From Tanypteryx hageni (Eukaryota > Arthropoda > Insecta > Odonata > Petaluridae): a DNA stretch of 64,000 bases. The notes below the pieces were generated by a model. That model saw nothing but the letters and a program-made list of their open reading frames with translations, was not told the origin of the DNA and did no database searches. This document shows, piece after piece, positions 22,560-32,899 of the stretch. Position 1 is the first letter of the stretch; every line of letters begins with the position of its first letter. Position numbers and translations under genes: made by a program. Location: NCBI GenBank assembly GCA_028673005.1, contig CM054112.1, positions 191,305,144 to 191,369,143 on the forward strand, read 5' to 3'.

Positions 22560-22680
22560 AATGTTTTAGTACGTGAAAGTGGAGAGAGAGAAAGAAAGGA
22601 GAGAGATAGAAAGGGAGAGAGGAGGAGTGAGAGGGAAGGAGATAGAAGGATGGAAAGATAGATAGATAACGGTTTTGATT
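22560..22680. repeat. GA-rich tract with H1-like flank
   Basis: 'AAAGCGTACTTTGAATG..TTAGTACG' followed by a GAGAGA/GATAGA tract. The block to 22720 is the inverse counterpart of 14800-14925. Confidence 0.65.
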
Positions 22681-22719
22681 AGGTCGAGATTGCTACTAGG
22701 AAGTCTATTTTTAATATTT

Positions 22720-22906
22720 TCTATGATACTTGATTCAATAATTGTATTTAGAAATATTTTTTTGTTTACCAGCCTCCATTGACTAATCTTTTATATTTCT
22801 ATACAGAGATTTGGATATTTCTTTGGGATACTTCGTCGTGAGTCCTACGAAATATGTCAGTGATCTAGGAATATCCGGTTAGCTGTGGAGGCAATAATCA
22901 AAAGAT
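22720..22906 (-). repeat. Inverse counterpart of 13803-13990
   Basis: The reverse complement reads in the same order as 13803-13990, including 'CTCACGA.GAAGTATCCC' and 'TTGCCTCCACAG'. In this copy no Helitron lies next to the TCTTTTGAT block. Confidence 0.65.
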
Positions 22907-22969
22907 TATTTTCATTGTTAAACTGTTCTATTGTAGTTTTAATAAGGTGGAATCTACCTTTGCCTCAAA

Positions 22970-23668
22970 ATAGAAAAAGCGATTTATTTACTTTTTAATA
23001 GACGCAAAACGTGAGTTCATAAAATAAATTTAAATATTTTTTCTCTTTTTAACTTAAGATTAAAGATACGAATCTATCCCAGAAAATGTCCTCAAAGTCC
23101 TTCAAATATTCATCAATTCAAATCTCTGTATTTAAATACATTAATTGTAAGTTCAGTACCTCATCCTTGAAATAACGTAAACGAAAAAGGTCTGCATGTC
23201 AAGGAACGGCTTTTTGCGTGATTTATATATGCGATGCGCATTTATAACTCCGGTTGATTATAAGATGCACTGCAAAAAAACTATGAAAATAACTATAAAA
23301 TAGTTAATTACTAAAACTTTCAATAGGAAGTTAACTGAAAAGAAATTAATGAAAAACACGATTTAATTATACATAATTCGGGCGCCTTCTCTCTCTCGTA
23401 CTAAAGCATTCAAAACACACTTTACTTACGCATATAGTATAAGAACGACAATACAATCTCGAGGTTTAACAATGATACAGTCGTCAAAATAGAAATAGAG
23501 ATTTATATACTTTTTAGTAGATGCAAAACGTGAGTTCATAAAATAAATTTAAATATTTTTTCCCTTTTTAGCTAAAGATTAAAGACACGAATCTATCCCA
23601 GAAAATGTCCTCAAAGTCCTTCAAATATTCATCAATTCAAATCTCTGTATTTGAATACATTAACATTA
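22970..23668. repeat. Direct duplication of about 170 bp at both sides of the right-arm inner end
   Basis: The block 'CAAAACGTGAGTTCATAAAA' through 'AATCTCTGTATTT.AATACATTAA' occurs at about 22970-23142 and again at 23498-23668. The first copy directly abuts the end of the inverted arm at 23142. The junction therefore looks like recombination between related repeats rather than random breakage. Confidence 0.7.
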
Positions 23669-24424
23669 TTATTTATTTAACGTGTAAAATAATTGATTAT
23701 CTTAATTTCAGTTCATTGGCAGCAATACTAATGTTTTGTTTCACTGTTATTCATTGATTGGCATCTCAAAGGCTACATAAATGTTTATATTTACTCGAGA
23801 TAATAAAAAAGTAATTTATGTTGCGATTGATTCTGAATATAACTGCGGTTACACGATAATGTTCGCCGTAAAGTTTCATGCTTTTTTATATTGTGTATCG
23901 TTTAGTGTTAGTTTGTTGTGAGATGGCCTGTGGATATCCTCTGTAGCGGTAATTTTCATTCGTCTCCTCCAATCGTATGTTTTATCTTCGATTTTGGAAA
24001 GAGGATGGATCGTAAAGATATGTTCTAATAGAGTCATCTGACTTAGAAATTCATGCAAAATTGGTTCAATTCAGAAACAAATACATTAAATTTTTAATTT
24101 AAAATTATGATTCCTTGTCAGCGGATGCAGGGCTGTCGCTTCTCGACAGTCAATCAGAGTCCAGACAGACAAACTCACGTTTGCTCCATTACAGTATGAT
24201 TTCATTAGATTATATGGAAAACGAGAAATAGTATGTGAATATACTCCCGTGACAGCCGATCGTAAGTTTTTACTGAAGTAAGTATGAATATACAGGTGCT
24301 GAATGAATATATAAGTGCTTCAAACAAGTTCAGTGTAAATATTTTAAATAACGTAACCTAATTTATTGAAAATGACATTACGTTAATGCATATAAAGTCA
24401 TTATCTATATAAAAGTTATTTATA
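23142..24424 (-). repeat. Right arm of the inverted duplication
   Basis: Near-perfect reverse complement of 11452-12735, with about 10.4 kb between the arms. It contains the H1 Helitron 5' end on the minus strand (TC at 23475-23474, preceded by A). The Helitron sequence is cut off after about 330 bases, whereas the left copy continues to its 3' end. Confidence 0.9.
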
Positions 24425-26845
24425 AAAATTCATTCTTATCTTATTATGTTTTACTCGTAATTTATCACACAATACCGCTGCATTCATAACTCCATATCGA
24501 CAAAATGGGCCCTTCTCTGGCGGACCCCTACATACGAGTATCTACATATATAGAATATATAGTCGGAAAGTTCACATAAAAGTTATTAAAAAATAGGTTT
24601 TATGTTTTTAAACGAATTTTTGTTGTACGTAATAAAATCTATGATGAACTGATCTTTATTTAAAGCGACCGTTGTAACGTCAACGTGGAAACTCTTTGCT
24701 GTTGTTGGTGGTGCTTTCCTAATTAATAACAGAAAATATAAATTGACAAAATGAGTACTATAAAATCATATCGGCAAAATATGTAATGACCTACGTATCT
24801 CCAATAGGCACGAAAAGAAAAGCTCAACAATTCTCTATCGAGCTAAAAATACAATCGAAATAGTAGTTATAATTGAATGATCCTACCTTCAATATTCATC
24901 ATTCATCGCATTTTCAATTAAATTATTACGCTTTGGACATTTTGGAAGATTTGTTTTCGTGATTATTAATCTATGGGTTGAAATTTAAATATTTTGGTTG
25001 TATATAAACAAAATTGAAGCTGTAACTTTGTGGAATGGCATTTTCAAAGAAACTAAGAGCACGAAATGTGCTGTTATATAACAGTATCATTTAGTTAGCT
25101 AAGTTATATAACACTATTTTGTGCACTCGAGTTTCTTCGAAAAAAATATGAACAGACAAAAGTTACTAATCAAAGAAATGAGCTGTACAGAACATGATAT
25201 ATAGAAAATTAAAAACGAAAAGTGCGTCAGCAGTAGGTGAGCAGTCGAAAAAATTGCTCGGTCAGAAATAATTTTTCGCCACGGCCGAGATTAATTAAAT
25301 TCGACGCGGGAAAAATATTTCATCGCCTCAAAAGTTTACGTGAAATTCCGCCTCTTTTTCTGCACCTTACTCTTCTTCCTTGCGCAATATTCGAAACCGT
25401 TATTTCTCATTCTTCCCTCTCTTGCAATATCATCTCTTTCTTCTTTTTCTCTCCCATCCCTAACTTATCAATTGTCTTTATCCCCTTCTTATTTTCTTTT
25501 CCCTCTTATACTCCCTCCTTCTTCCCACCCTTTATCCGATCTATGCTTCGCTTCTTTCTTCGCTTTTTAATCCCTTGCGTATCATTGGGCTAGTGGTTAC
25601 TTTCTTTCATATCCTACTTTCTTTCTCGATCTTTACGGAGGAACTTCCGTTGTTGTGGTCGCAGCATCTGCTGCCCGAAAAAGCGCGAAAAGTTATGTTG
25701 CTATGCAGTGCGGACAGGCGATGACAGCTGCTGAGATGGGTAAGAACGGATTTATTGGAGGAAACTGGTGAAAACTAATTCAACAAGTGCGAACGAGCGG
25801 AAGGACTGTGTTCCTTAAAAACCTATTAATTGGCTGACCTTTAGAGTTTTAATGGGGCGAGTTTATTCTTCGGATGCAAGGAATTTTTTTATTCCGTACC
25901 GAAAACTAATTTCCTCTACGTAAATGTCAAATAGAGTAAATTCATTTCAGGCCCCTTGACTCATGATGCAAAAAGCTCTTACCTTGCATCCTGTCCCAAA
26001 AACTTCCATAAGAAATTGCTAACCGCTTATACCTCGGCAGATGTGATTTATCAAGTTAATGCTTTATTTGGAATAAATTTGTCATAGACTTTTGCCCGTA
26101 TATTTAATAAATATTCATCATCGTTGATTAATTTATTAAAAAATAAATTGATTTTATATTAATAGTAAAATGAACTAAGGAAGGCGCCTTTGGTTTGCTG
26201 GTGGCATAAAAACATCATCATACTGAAAAATGACGGTTTTCTCGATATAATACACGATATTAATAAATTTTCTTTAGAAAGAGCACATTTTTTTAAATTT
26301 AAATAGAAGTAAGATAAAACTGACAGAATAAACTTCGCGAGACAAGTCCGAGAAACATTTGAGGAGAAAACGTTATAAAAGGTATTTTTGATCCTGAATT
26401 TTACGTTACCACCTGCGCTAACTTGAGTAAAAAGCGAAGAATATGTCCAAGAAAAATTCAATAAAGAACACTAGGGTTGTGAGACATCCAATATTACCCT
26501 TTCAACCATAAAAACAATCCAACGCAATTTAATTATTTAACGTTTATGTTTGAGAATGGGGAACATGGATTACCAGGTAGATATAAAATGTTGAATTTTA
26601 GTATTTTTGCGAAATTAATATCTTATTAGTGATACCCGATCCCTGCCGAGAAAATCAACTTGGAATCTAGGTATCATATATGATACCGGAGGTATAAGGA
26701 GGTTAAATTGAGGTTTAAGAAATAGTAAAAATTCTCCGAATATAAATAATAAAAAAATAACACATTAAACAATTTGTAATTCAAAGGCTATCGGTTTTTT
26801 AGGAAAACAAACTTTTATTTTTGTATTAAGTATTGACAGCATTCT
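24425..26845. other. Non-coding stretch with a CT-rich patch
   Basis: 24480-24560 matches the reverse complement of about 15000-15100 (CCTTCTCTGGCGGAC block). 25370-25560 is pyrimidine-rich, and the overlapping phenylalanine/serine/proline-rich open frames there are compositional. Nothing else recognised. Confidence 0.45.
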
Positions 26846-26852
26846 TCCTTGA

Positions 26853-27180
26853 AATACCTACCACCAGGCCTTAAGAGAGGGGGGGAGGGGGGCAGAAGGG
26901 CCATTTGGCCCGGGCCTCAAGCGAAAGGGGGCCGCAAATTTTGGCAGTTGTTCAGAGACGGATTTACGCACAGGCGCATGAGACGCAAGCTGGGGACCTC
27001 ATCGAAAAGATGGCCTCACGAAATGTCGATTTTTGCCCAAAACCTTATGTTCCTCTTCTTTTCCGAAAAGCTGAAGATGGGGCTTCCCCTCCCTCAAATA
27101 TTCTTCCTTTTTCCTCAGTCATACTTGCCCCCGTTGGGCCACGAAGCCCGCTCCTAGGGCATTGCCTCAAAACAAAACCC
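26853..27180. repeat. G-rich degenerate DNA-transposon-like relic
   Basis: A G-run (26880-26892), GGGCCATTTGGCCCGGGCC and AGAGACGGATTTACGCACAG resemble the ends of hAT-type MITEs that start GGACGGATTTA. A similar AGGACGGATTTATCGG block lies at 53127. No matched ends or target duplication could be set. Confidence 0.35.
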
Positions 27181-27385
27181 TAACCACCTCCGTTTTCCTT
27201 TGGGTTGTTCTCTCCATTTATGATGGGAAACGTGCCCTGTTATTATCTACCATCTTCCTTCATAAAACATAGGAGATGGAGGAGTGTGGAAGGTGAGGAG
27301 GGAGGCTTCAATAAATGAGCCGCTTGTCGTTAAGCAGTTTCTGTCATATAATATCCTTCCCAATGTGCATTCCATTCCCGGTCAT

Positions 27386-27735
27386 AGCAGAATTTTTTCT
27401 CGTTTCAAAATTATTCTCCACTTAACAGCTATGTCTGCTTAGGATCTTATGATCATTGCTGATCATTTTTTCCCATCAATATCTAGCTTGGCAATCTCAC
27501 CATATGAGAGGGAGGGGTTTTTCCTCGACGTATCTCTTGGAAGACGTCTGTTGGGTCTGGTTGATACTAGATTGGTTAGCCCGGACCCAACTAAGAAAAA
27601 CCCGCATTCAGAAGCGAGAGAATTAATCTGCTACGATAGTTCAGTGGTAGAATATCAATCCGACAAGTGTAAGACCCGGGTTCGATTCCAGCTTGTAACA
27701 GAATTTATTCTCGTTCCAAAACTATTCCCAATATT
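27386..27735 (+). mobile_element. tRNA-Gly-like SINE or tRNA pseudogene region
   Basis: 27630-27699 has a tRNA-Gly-like D arm (GTTCAGTGGTAGAAT) and a perfect B box GGTTCGATTCC (27679-27689). The acceptor ends pair in six of seven positions including one wobble (GCTACGA with TTGTAAC). The anticodon stem and T stem are mismatched, so it is not functional. The sequence just after it (about 27700-27735, AGAATTTATTCTCGTT) is also present upstream at 27386-27423. This suggests two SINE copies in tandem or a composite. Confidence 0.55.
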
Positions 27736-27809
27736 TTGACGTGTTGTTCCTTAGTCTTCCATGAGAAGTTTGTGTTGCGCCATATCGCTATATAAGCTAT
27801 ATCTCGAAA

Positions 27810-28265
27810 CTAGCGTAATTGCCCGCCATGTATGACGGGTATGCGTGAATTAAGTATTAAGCTGATAACCCGTCCTAGGACGGAATTGTTGCAGTAGTCC
27901 TGAAAAGCAGCGATGATTGTATATATTTGAAAAAATTTTGTTTGTGATCAAACTTAAATCTAATTTTTATTCATTAATTTTGGAAGACTTCTTGCAAAAC
28001 AACGTTATTTGTAAACCATTCATCAGTGCCAAGCAGTCGACCTTGTGCAGAATTTTCCTTAATTAAGACTTTGATGTTGTTTCCATTCTTTCATCTTGAC
28101 AACGCAACGTACAATGTGAGCAGACGGGCTCTGTCAAATAGATACCAACATGATTGTAAGTTTGACCTTTTTTGATTGTAACGGCAAAAGCTGGAATGAC
28201 GGGAAATTGTCGTCGCTTGAGAATGAATGATAAATTGCTGTCGCTTGGAGCGATTTCGTTATTAC
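27810..28265 (-). pseudogene. Helitron helicase C-terminal relic with Helitron 3' end
   Basis: On the minus strand from about 28262, one frame reads APSDSNLSFILKRRQFPV, then IPAFAVTIKKGQTYNHVGIY and LTEPVCSH. This is the Pif1-type helicase end of Helitron Rep/helicase proteins, with the normally conserved 'NKxQGQ' segment shortened. A frameshift follows. The next frame reads LYVALSR, a stop, then NGNNIKVLIKENSAQG and DEWFTNNVVLQEVF, with a stop at 27974-27976. About 165 bases downstream the H1 3' end appears: hairpin at 27822-27839, CAATTACG, CTAG (27810-27813), then T. The Rep endonuclease and the N-terminal helicase are missing. This links the non-autonomous H1 copies to a coding relative. 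Confidence 0.82.
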
Positions 28266-28267
28266 GA

Positions 28268-28440
28268 TACTACGCAAATTCACCGAACACAATTCATCAA
28301 AACACAATTCGTCGACCAAAATTCACCGAATCACAATTCATCGAAAAAGCAATTCTTCGAAACACAATTCATCGAAATGTAAAATCACCGAACCACAATT
28401 CATCGAATGTATTATTCATCGAAACATCCAATTCACCTTA
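28268..28440. repeat. Irregular minisatellite (CACAATTCATCGAA units)
   Basis: About ten related units of 14-18 bases built on ACAATTCATCGAA / AATTCACCGAA follow each other. It starts exactly where the Helitron helicase similarity ends, so it may be internal to or at the truncation point of that element. Confidence 0.8.
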
Positions 28441-28444
28441 TGGA

Positions 28445-28975
28445 GAGGGGGGAAGGGGGAGAGCGGAAGTAATATAAACGGAATGTTGGCAACATGGACG
28501 TCTTTCGACTGATTATAACAATTGTAAAAATAATAAGTAAGAATAAACCATTACCGTTTAATGAGGGGTGGGTATGGGGAGGAAAGAAGGAAGATTAAAT
28601 ATAATACAAGAAGTCCAAACTAGGACTAATGCAGGCTGGTTTCCCAAAGTTGACGTCCCGAATTCATTACTTATATTGACAGGAAATGCTTCTGTATGTG
28701 TTAGTCATTCCAAGTAATTCTCATACCATAAATAACATTTGTAACTCATAGTTAATCAAATAGAGAAAAATTGAAAAACAAGTTTATAGAGCACTATCAG
28801 ATTAAAATACCGAAAGCAATGTCAAAATCTCTTTCTGACAATATATTTTGCATGTATTTTTTTAAAACAAACGAATTTAATAAATGTTACTGTTTATACG
28901 CTAATATGTATGGATCAACTGTCCATTGATGAAGGGTAGCTGAGCGGAAAAGAAAATAACCCATTTATCCACCCG
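28445..28975. other. AT-rich non-coding spacer
   Basis: Short purine-rich patches at 28440-28470 and 28560-28590. No genes, repeats or structured elements recognised. Confidence 0.4.
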
Positions 28976-28977
28976 TC

Positions 28978-29442
28978 TATGTTCAAGCCGAGTTCGGTAA
29001 TAATCGTCTCCATGGCAACAATCCCATAAAATGCTATTTAAAACACTAAAACGCTATGTTTTCGTAGAAATTCAGGAAAATATGATCAATTATATAAAAT
29101 TCGGCGATAAGAATTAAAATCTACATTCTTTTCCTTTTAGAACAGTACACTCCTTGCTACGATATCACAATTTTAAGATATTTAATGTATTAAAGAAAAC
29201 ATCTCTGCACGATGGATTTGAGATTTCCTATGTAAAACAAATGGGGAAACCGTTCCTGGAATCGAACCCTGGACTTCAATCTTCTCCAAATAAAATATAG
29301 CCATGAGGTTGGCCCTGGCAGCACGAGGCTCATACCAAGTTTTATGAAAATCGGTCCATTGGTGCAAATGTTGTTAGTAGGGGACACACACAGACAGAAC
29401 CATTTCATAAGGCTATGTTTCCATTGGAAACTAACTTAAAAC
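28978..29442. repeat. Repeat family B, copy 2
   Basis: Contains all family B landmarks, including CTCTGCACGATGGATTT, the B-box-like GGTTCGATTCC on the minus strand, TTTTATGAAAATCGGT and the ACACACACAGACAG tract. A LINE 3' fragment begins at its right edge. Confidence 0.72.
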
Positions 29443-29445
29443 AAA

Positions 29446-30100
29446 GGTCATGGTGGTTTCAAAGGACCATAAAGTATTAAATGGAACGGTAAATGGCAAA
29501 AAATTGGAACAAGTAAGTAGTTTCAAGTATCTTGGCAGTACCTTAGCGCAGAATGGAAGTAGTACACAGGACATCAGAAGTAGGATTGCAATGGCAAAAG
29601 CAGCATTTAACGAGAAGAAGAAGCTTCTCACAAGCAAGAAAATAAATTTAGAAACAAGGAAGAATTTAGCGAAATGCTACATATGGAGCATAGCTCTTTA
29701 TGGTGCAGAGACGTGGACGATAAGGAGAAAGGAGGAAAAATATTTAGAAAGTTTTGAGATGTGGGTATGGAGGAGGATGATGAAAGTGAAATGGACAGAG
29801 AGGAAGAGAAACGAATAAGTATTAGAAATGTTTGGGGAAGTAAGGACGCTAATAAAACATTCAGGAAAAGAAAAGTAAATTGGATAGGGCACATACTGAG
29901 AAGACAATGTTTACAAAGGACGATCTTAGAAGGAAAAATTAGTGGAAGAAGAGGAAGAGGGAGAAAAAGAATAGGAATATTAGATAATATAAAGCAGGGA
30001 TATAATACTTATAGAGGTATAAAAGAGGCTTCTAGGGAGAGAGAGAAATGGAGGCAGCGATTCAGCTGAAAACTGTCTTCGGACAGCAGCATGATTATGA
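29446..30100 (+). pseudogene. RTE-like LINE 3' fragment, copy 4
   Basis: Severely 5'-truncated. The frame at 29450-29818 carries the post-YADD region: FKYLGSTLAQNGSST, KAAFNEKKKLL and ALYGAETWTI. After a frameshift near 29815 the frame ending at 30069 has KVNWIGHILRRQ and GRRGRGRKR. The 3' end has a CTGTC-TTCG-GACAG hairpin (30073-30086), then an ATG-rich tail. It differs more from LINE 1 than LINE 2 does, so it represents a second subfamily. No target duplication was found. Confidence 0.82.
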
Positions 30101-30190
30101 TAATCCTGCGCAACCCTCAATTAGATTCTCCTCTCTCCTCTTGATTATGTAACGCACGTACTTTTTAATAACTTTCATATTAACTTCACA

Positions 30191-31262
30191 TCTATAATAA
30201 TATAGCTACTTGTGCCTCATTCCCTCATTCACTCACTCACACTCACTCACTCACTGACACAAACTCTTAGGTATTTCTAGAAATCGAAAATTTTGCATGT
30301 AGGTAGATCGAGTGGCACAACCGAGGAGAAAAATCAAAAATCACAAAAAATTTCATATTTAAGGGGTCTTTTTAAGCCCAATGTTCCATTTGGGGGTGAC
30401 GGTGGAGTAGAGGTTAGGACGCTGGCTGCTACTCGCCCGATGCTTGAAATAGTCATCGGGTACGAATCCTGCGCAAGTAGGATTTTTCCAAGGTCGCCCG
30501 GCCCCCTGTTTGTGTGGTTTGAGGAGACCGCGCAAATTCAGCTGTTCCGTCCTTCGGAAGGGACGTTAAGCCGTTGGCCCCCCTGGTGTTCTTCGTAAGA
30601 GCAGGCAAATGCCGGCACCGGGTTTCCTTCCTCCCTCCCCGGTTATTCATTGCACTACCTCTGAGATACCCATTTGTGCTGTAAGAGAGGCGAATTGACT
30701 GGGCACTCAAACAATGTTCCATTTCAATACCCCATAAGAAAAGTATGGGATTCAGTGCAAGGCTTTCTGAAAATGCATTTTTAAATTACTTTAGATTGGG
30801 ATACGAATTCACGAAAAGAATAGTTGCCTATGGGAAAAACATAGTTCTTAATTTTGTAAGATAGAATTCAAATACGTACCGAATTAGCGTAAATATCTGC
30901 TTTTAATCGGGATAAAGAGTAATTTTTTCCTCTTATTAACAATGAAAATATTTTAATACTATGGCAACGATCTCAATGCTTTTCAAGGGATCTGATATTA
31001 TACGTTACGATTGCAGTGATTTAATTTTTTTAATGGAAATTAATGCCGTCATAACGAATTACAGTTGAACTTCCATAACTCGTATCTCAAGAAAAAGTAA
31101 TAATTATTCGAGTAATAGAAAATTCAAGTTATGGAAATATATTTTTAAATATTTGCATATAAACAGTGGAACGTCTACAACTCGAATCTCAAAGGAAAGC
31201 AACAATTATTCGAGTTACGGAAATATATTTTTTCATTTTTCTTTAATCGAATTAACATCAAG
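30191..31262 (+). repeat. Repeat family X, copy 2, interrupted by a SINE
   Basis: Reverse-complement counterpart of 20852-22534, lacking insertion Y. It may start at TCTATAATAATATAGC (30191) with A before it, followed by a (CTCA)n tract. It is split at 30392-30711 by the SINE. It is joined on the right to a LINE fragment. Confidence 0.75.
30392..30711 (+). mobile_element. tRNA-derived SINE, copy 2 (320 bp), with target duplication
   Basis: Flanked by exact 13-bp duplications CAATGTTCCATTT (30379-30391 and 30712-30724). The same family X position at about 22350-22385 carries a single uninterrupted copy of this target, a direct empty-site control. The head has A-box-like 'GTGGAGTAGAGGTTAGGACG' and the B-box-like GGTACGAATCC. 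The body has 'TTCGGAAGGGACGTTAAGCC' and the end reads CTGGGCACTCAAA. The apparent open frames inside are not genes. Confidence 0.92.
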
Positions 31263-32890
31263 TTTATTTTTCTGTATTTATTTCCATACCGTATTTTCTA
31301 CCTGTTACTACTAGTCTATTTATAATTTTCTGGAGTTCCTCTTCCTTTCTTGCTAGAAGTACTTGATCATCCGCGTATTTTACTTTTCTTATAATCCTTC
31401 CTCCAATTTTGAAATCTCCTGTGCCTTCTAACACTTCTTGCATGAGACTTTCTCCATATACAGTGTGATTCTTAATTGCATACCTTAAATATAAGCATCA
31501 TGTTCTACACCTAGAAGCAAGCAAAACATTCATATAAACATATTGTCGCAACCGCTTCGTTAGTGAGATATGGTAATGGGAAGCACGAGGAAAGGAAAGT
31601 AGACAAATACCGTAGTTGTGAATCAAATATTTATTAGTTGTGAAGAGAAATGGCATCTGGTCAGTTGCAAACAGTTTATAGATGTTCAAAATGTCCACCA
31701 TTACAGTCAATACATATCTAAGCCCGGTTACGGCAAGAATTCCTGGTCTGCTGAAAGACGTTAGGCATAGCCACTTCAATGACATTCCACAGCTAGTCCT
31801 GTGTATTACATCGGTGGGCGTAAACGAAGTTCTTAGATAGCCCCAAAAGTAGAAGTCAGCAGGATTGAGATCGGGCAATCGTGGGGGCCTCACAACTGGG
31901 CTGTTTCGTTCTATTTATCGATCTGGGTAGTGGCTGTCTAAATAACGCTTGGCATCGCGAGTAGAATTGGCAGGAGTCCAATCATGCAGTACCCACATTG
32001 TCTGCCGCATTGCCAATGGTACATCATCCAGTAGTCACGGTAATTGCTCCGATATAAATTGTAAATAGGAGGCCCCTGATAGTCGAGGCGGTAGCTCATA
32101 AGGGCCTAGGAGGTGATCGTCAATTACTCCTGTTCAAACATTTATTGCAAACTGGTTTTGGAATCATCTTTCACGAATTGGATGGGAGTTTTCATCAGTC
32201 CATATGTGCTGGTTACGGCTATTCACAACCCCATTCCGTGTGAAGAATGCTTCATCCATCACCAGCACTTGGCTGAGAAAATTTGGGTGTGCCATTTGCA
32301 GAACGCTCTTCGATGCTCATAAACCGGTGGTTGCAGAGCTTGAACAGGCGGTACGTGGAACAGACCCAACAATTGATCATGTAACACCCTCCACACCGTT
32401 GGCTGGGAAATCCGGTGACGAGCGGCTAACTGCCTGTATGCATTTAAGAATCACCCTGTATATTGAATAGGGTCGGCGATAGGCAGCAGCCCTGTCTTAC
32501 TCCTCTACCAATATTTACTCTGCAGGTGTCCGCATTCTCCAACCTGACCTTTACAACTTAATTCACATACAGATTCCTGATCGGTCTCCTGTCTTTCTAG
32601 TCAACATTCCCCAATTTACTCTATCAAAGGCCTTCTGCCAATCTACGAAACATACGCAGATATCTTGACTGTACTCTATTGCCCTTCCTGATATTATTCT
32701 AACTACCCCTATAGCATCTCTATTAAGAATTGATCTTCCCCTAGCATTTCTTCTACCTTTTTCTCCAGCCTTTTATTAAGAATCCTCGTGATGATCTTCG
32801 AAGTGTGTGACAGAAGGCTTATCATTCTGTAGTCTTTACACTGCATTGCCTAGGAAATCCCGAGGCCACTTTTCCGTGTCGTAAATCTTA
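31263..32890 (-). pseudogene. RTE-like LINE copy 3, split by a mariner-type element
   Basis: Read on the minus strand, 32890-32461 encodes part of the RT domain around FVDWQKAFD to RGVRQGCCLSP, with small deletions. 31460-31268 encodes the YADD region (KYADDQVLLARKEEE-like) and the first part of the thumb. The two parts join exactly across the mariner insertion at a TA. The C-terminus and 3' end are missing, as are the endonuclease and 5' half. Confidence 0.85.
31461..32458 (-). mobile_element. mariner-type (IS630-Tc1-mariner) element, 998 bp, decayed
   Basis: Terminal repeats CAGTGTGATTCTTAATTGC (left) and CAGGGTGATTCTTAAATGC (right, inverted) with TA on both sides. The matching position in LINE 1 (about 1605-1615) has a single TATATA, which is the empty site. 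On the minus strand the remnant transposase shows LVMDEAFFTRNGVVNSRN (first catalytic aspartate region), VLHDWTPANSTRDAK (second) and PPRLPDLNPADFYFWGYL (third). Frameshifts and stops in between make it inactive. The longest open piece is 31498-31893. Confidence 0.9.
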
Positions 32891-32899
32891 TTCATTAAT

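Noticed and set aside
27630..27699. Functional tRNA-Gly gene
   Set aside because: D arm and B box are good, but the anticodon loop lacks the T at position 33 and the anticodon and T stems are mismatched.
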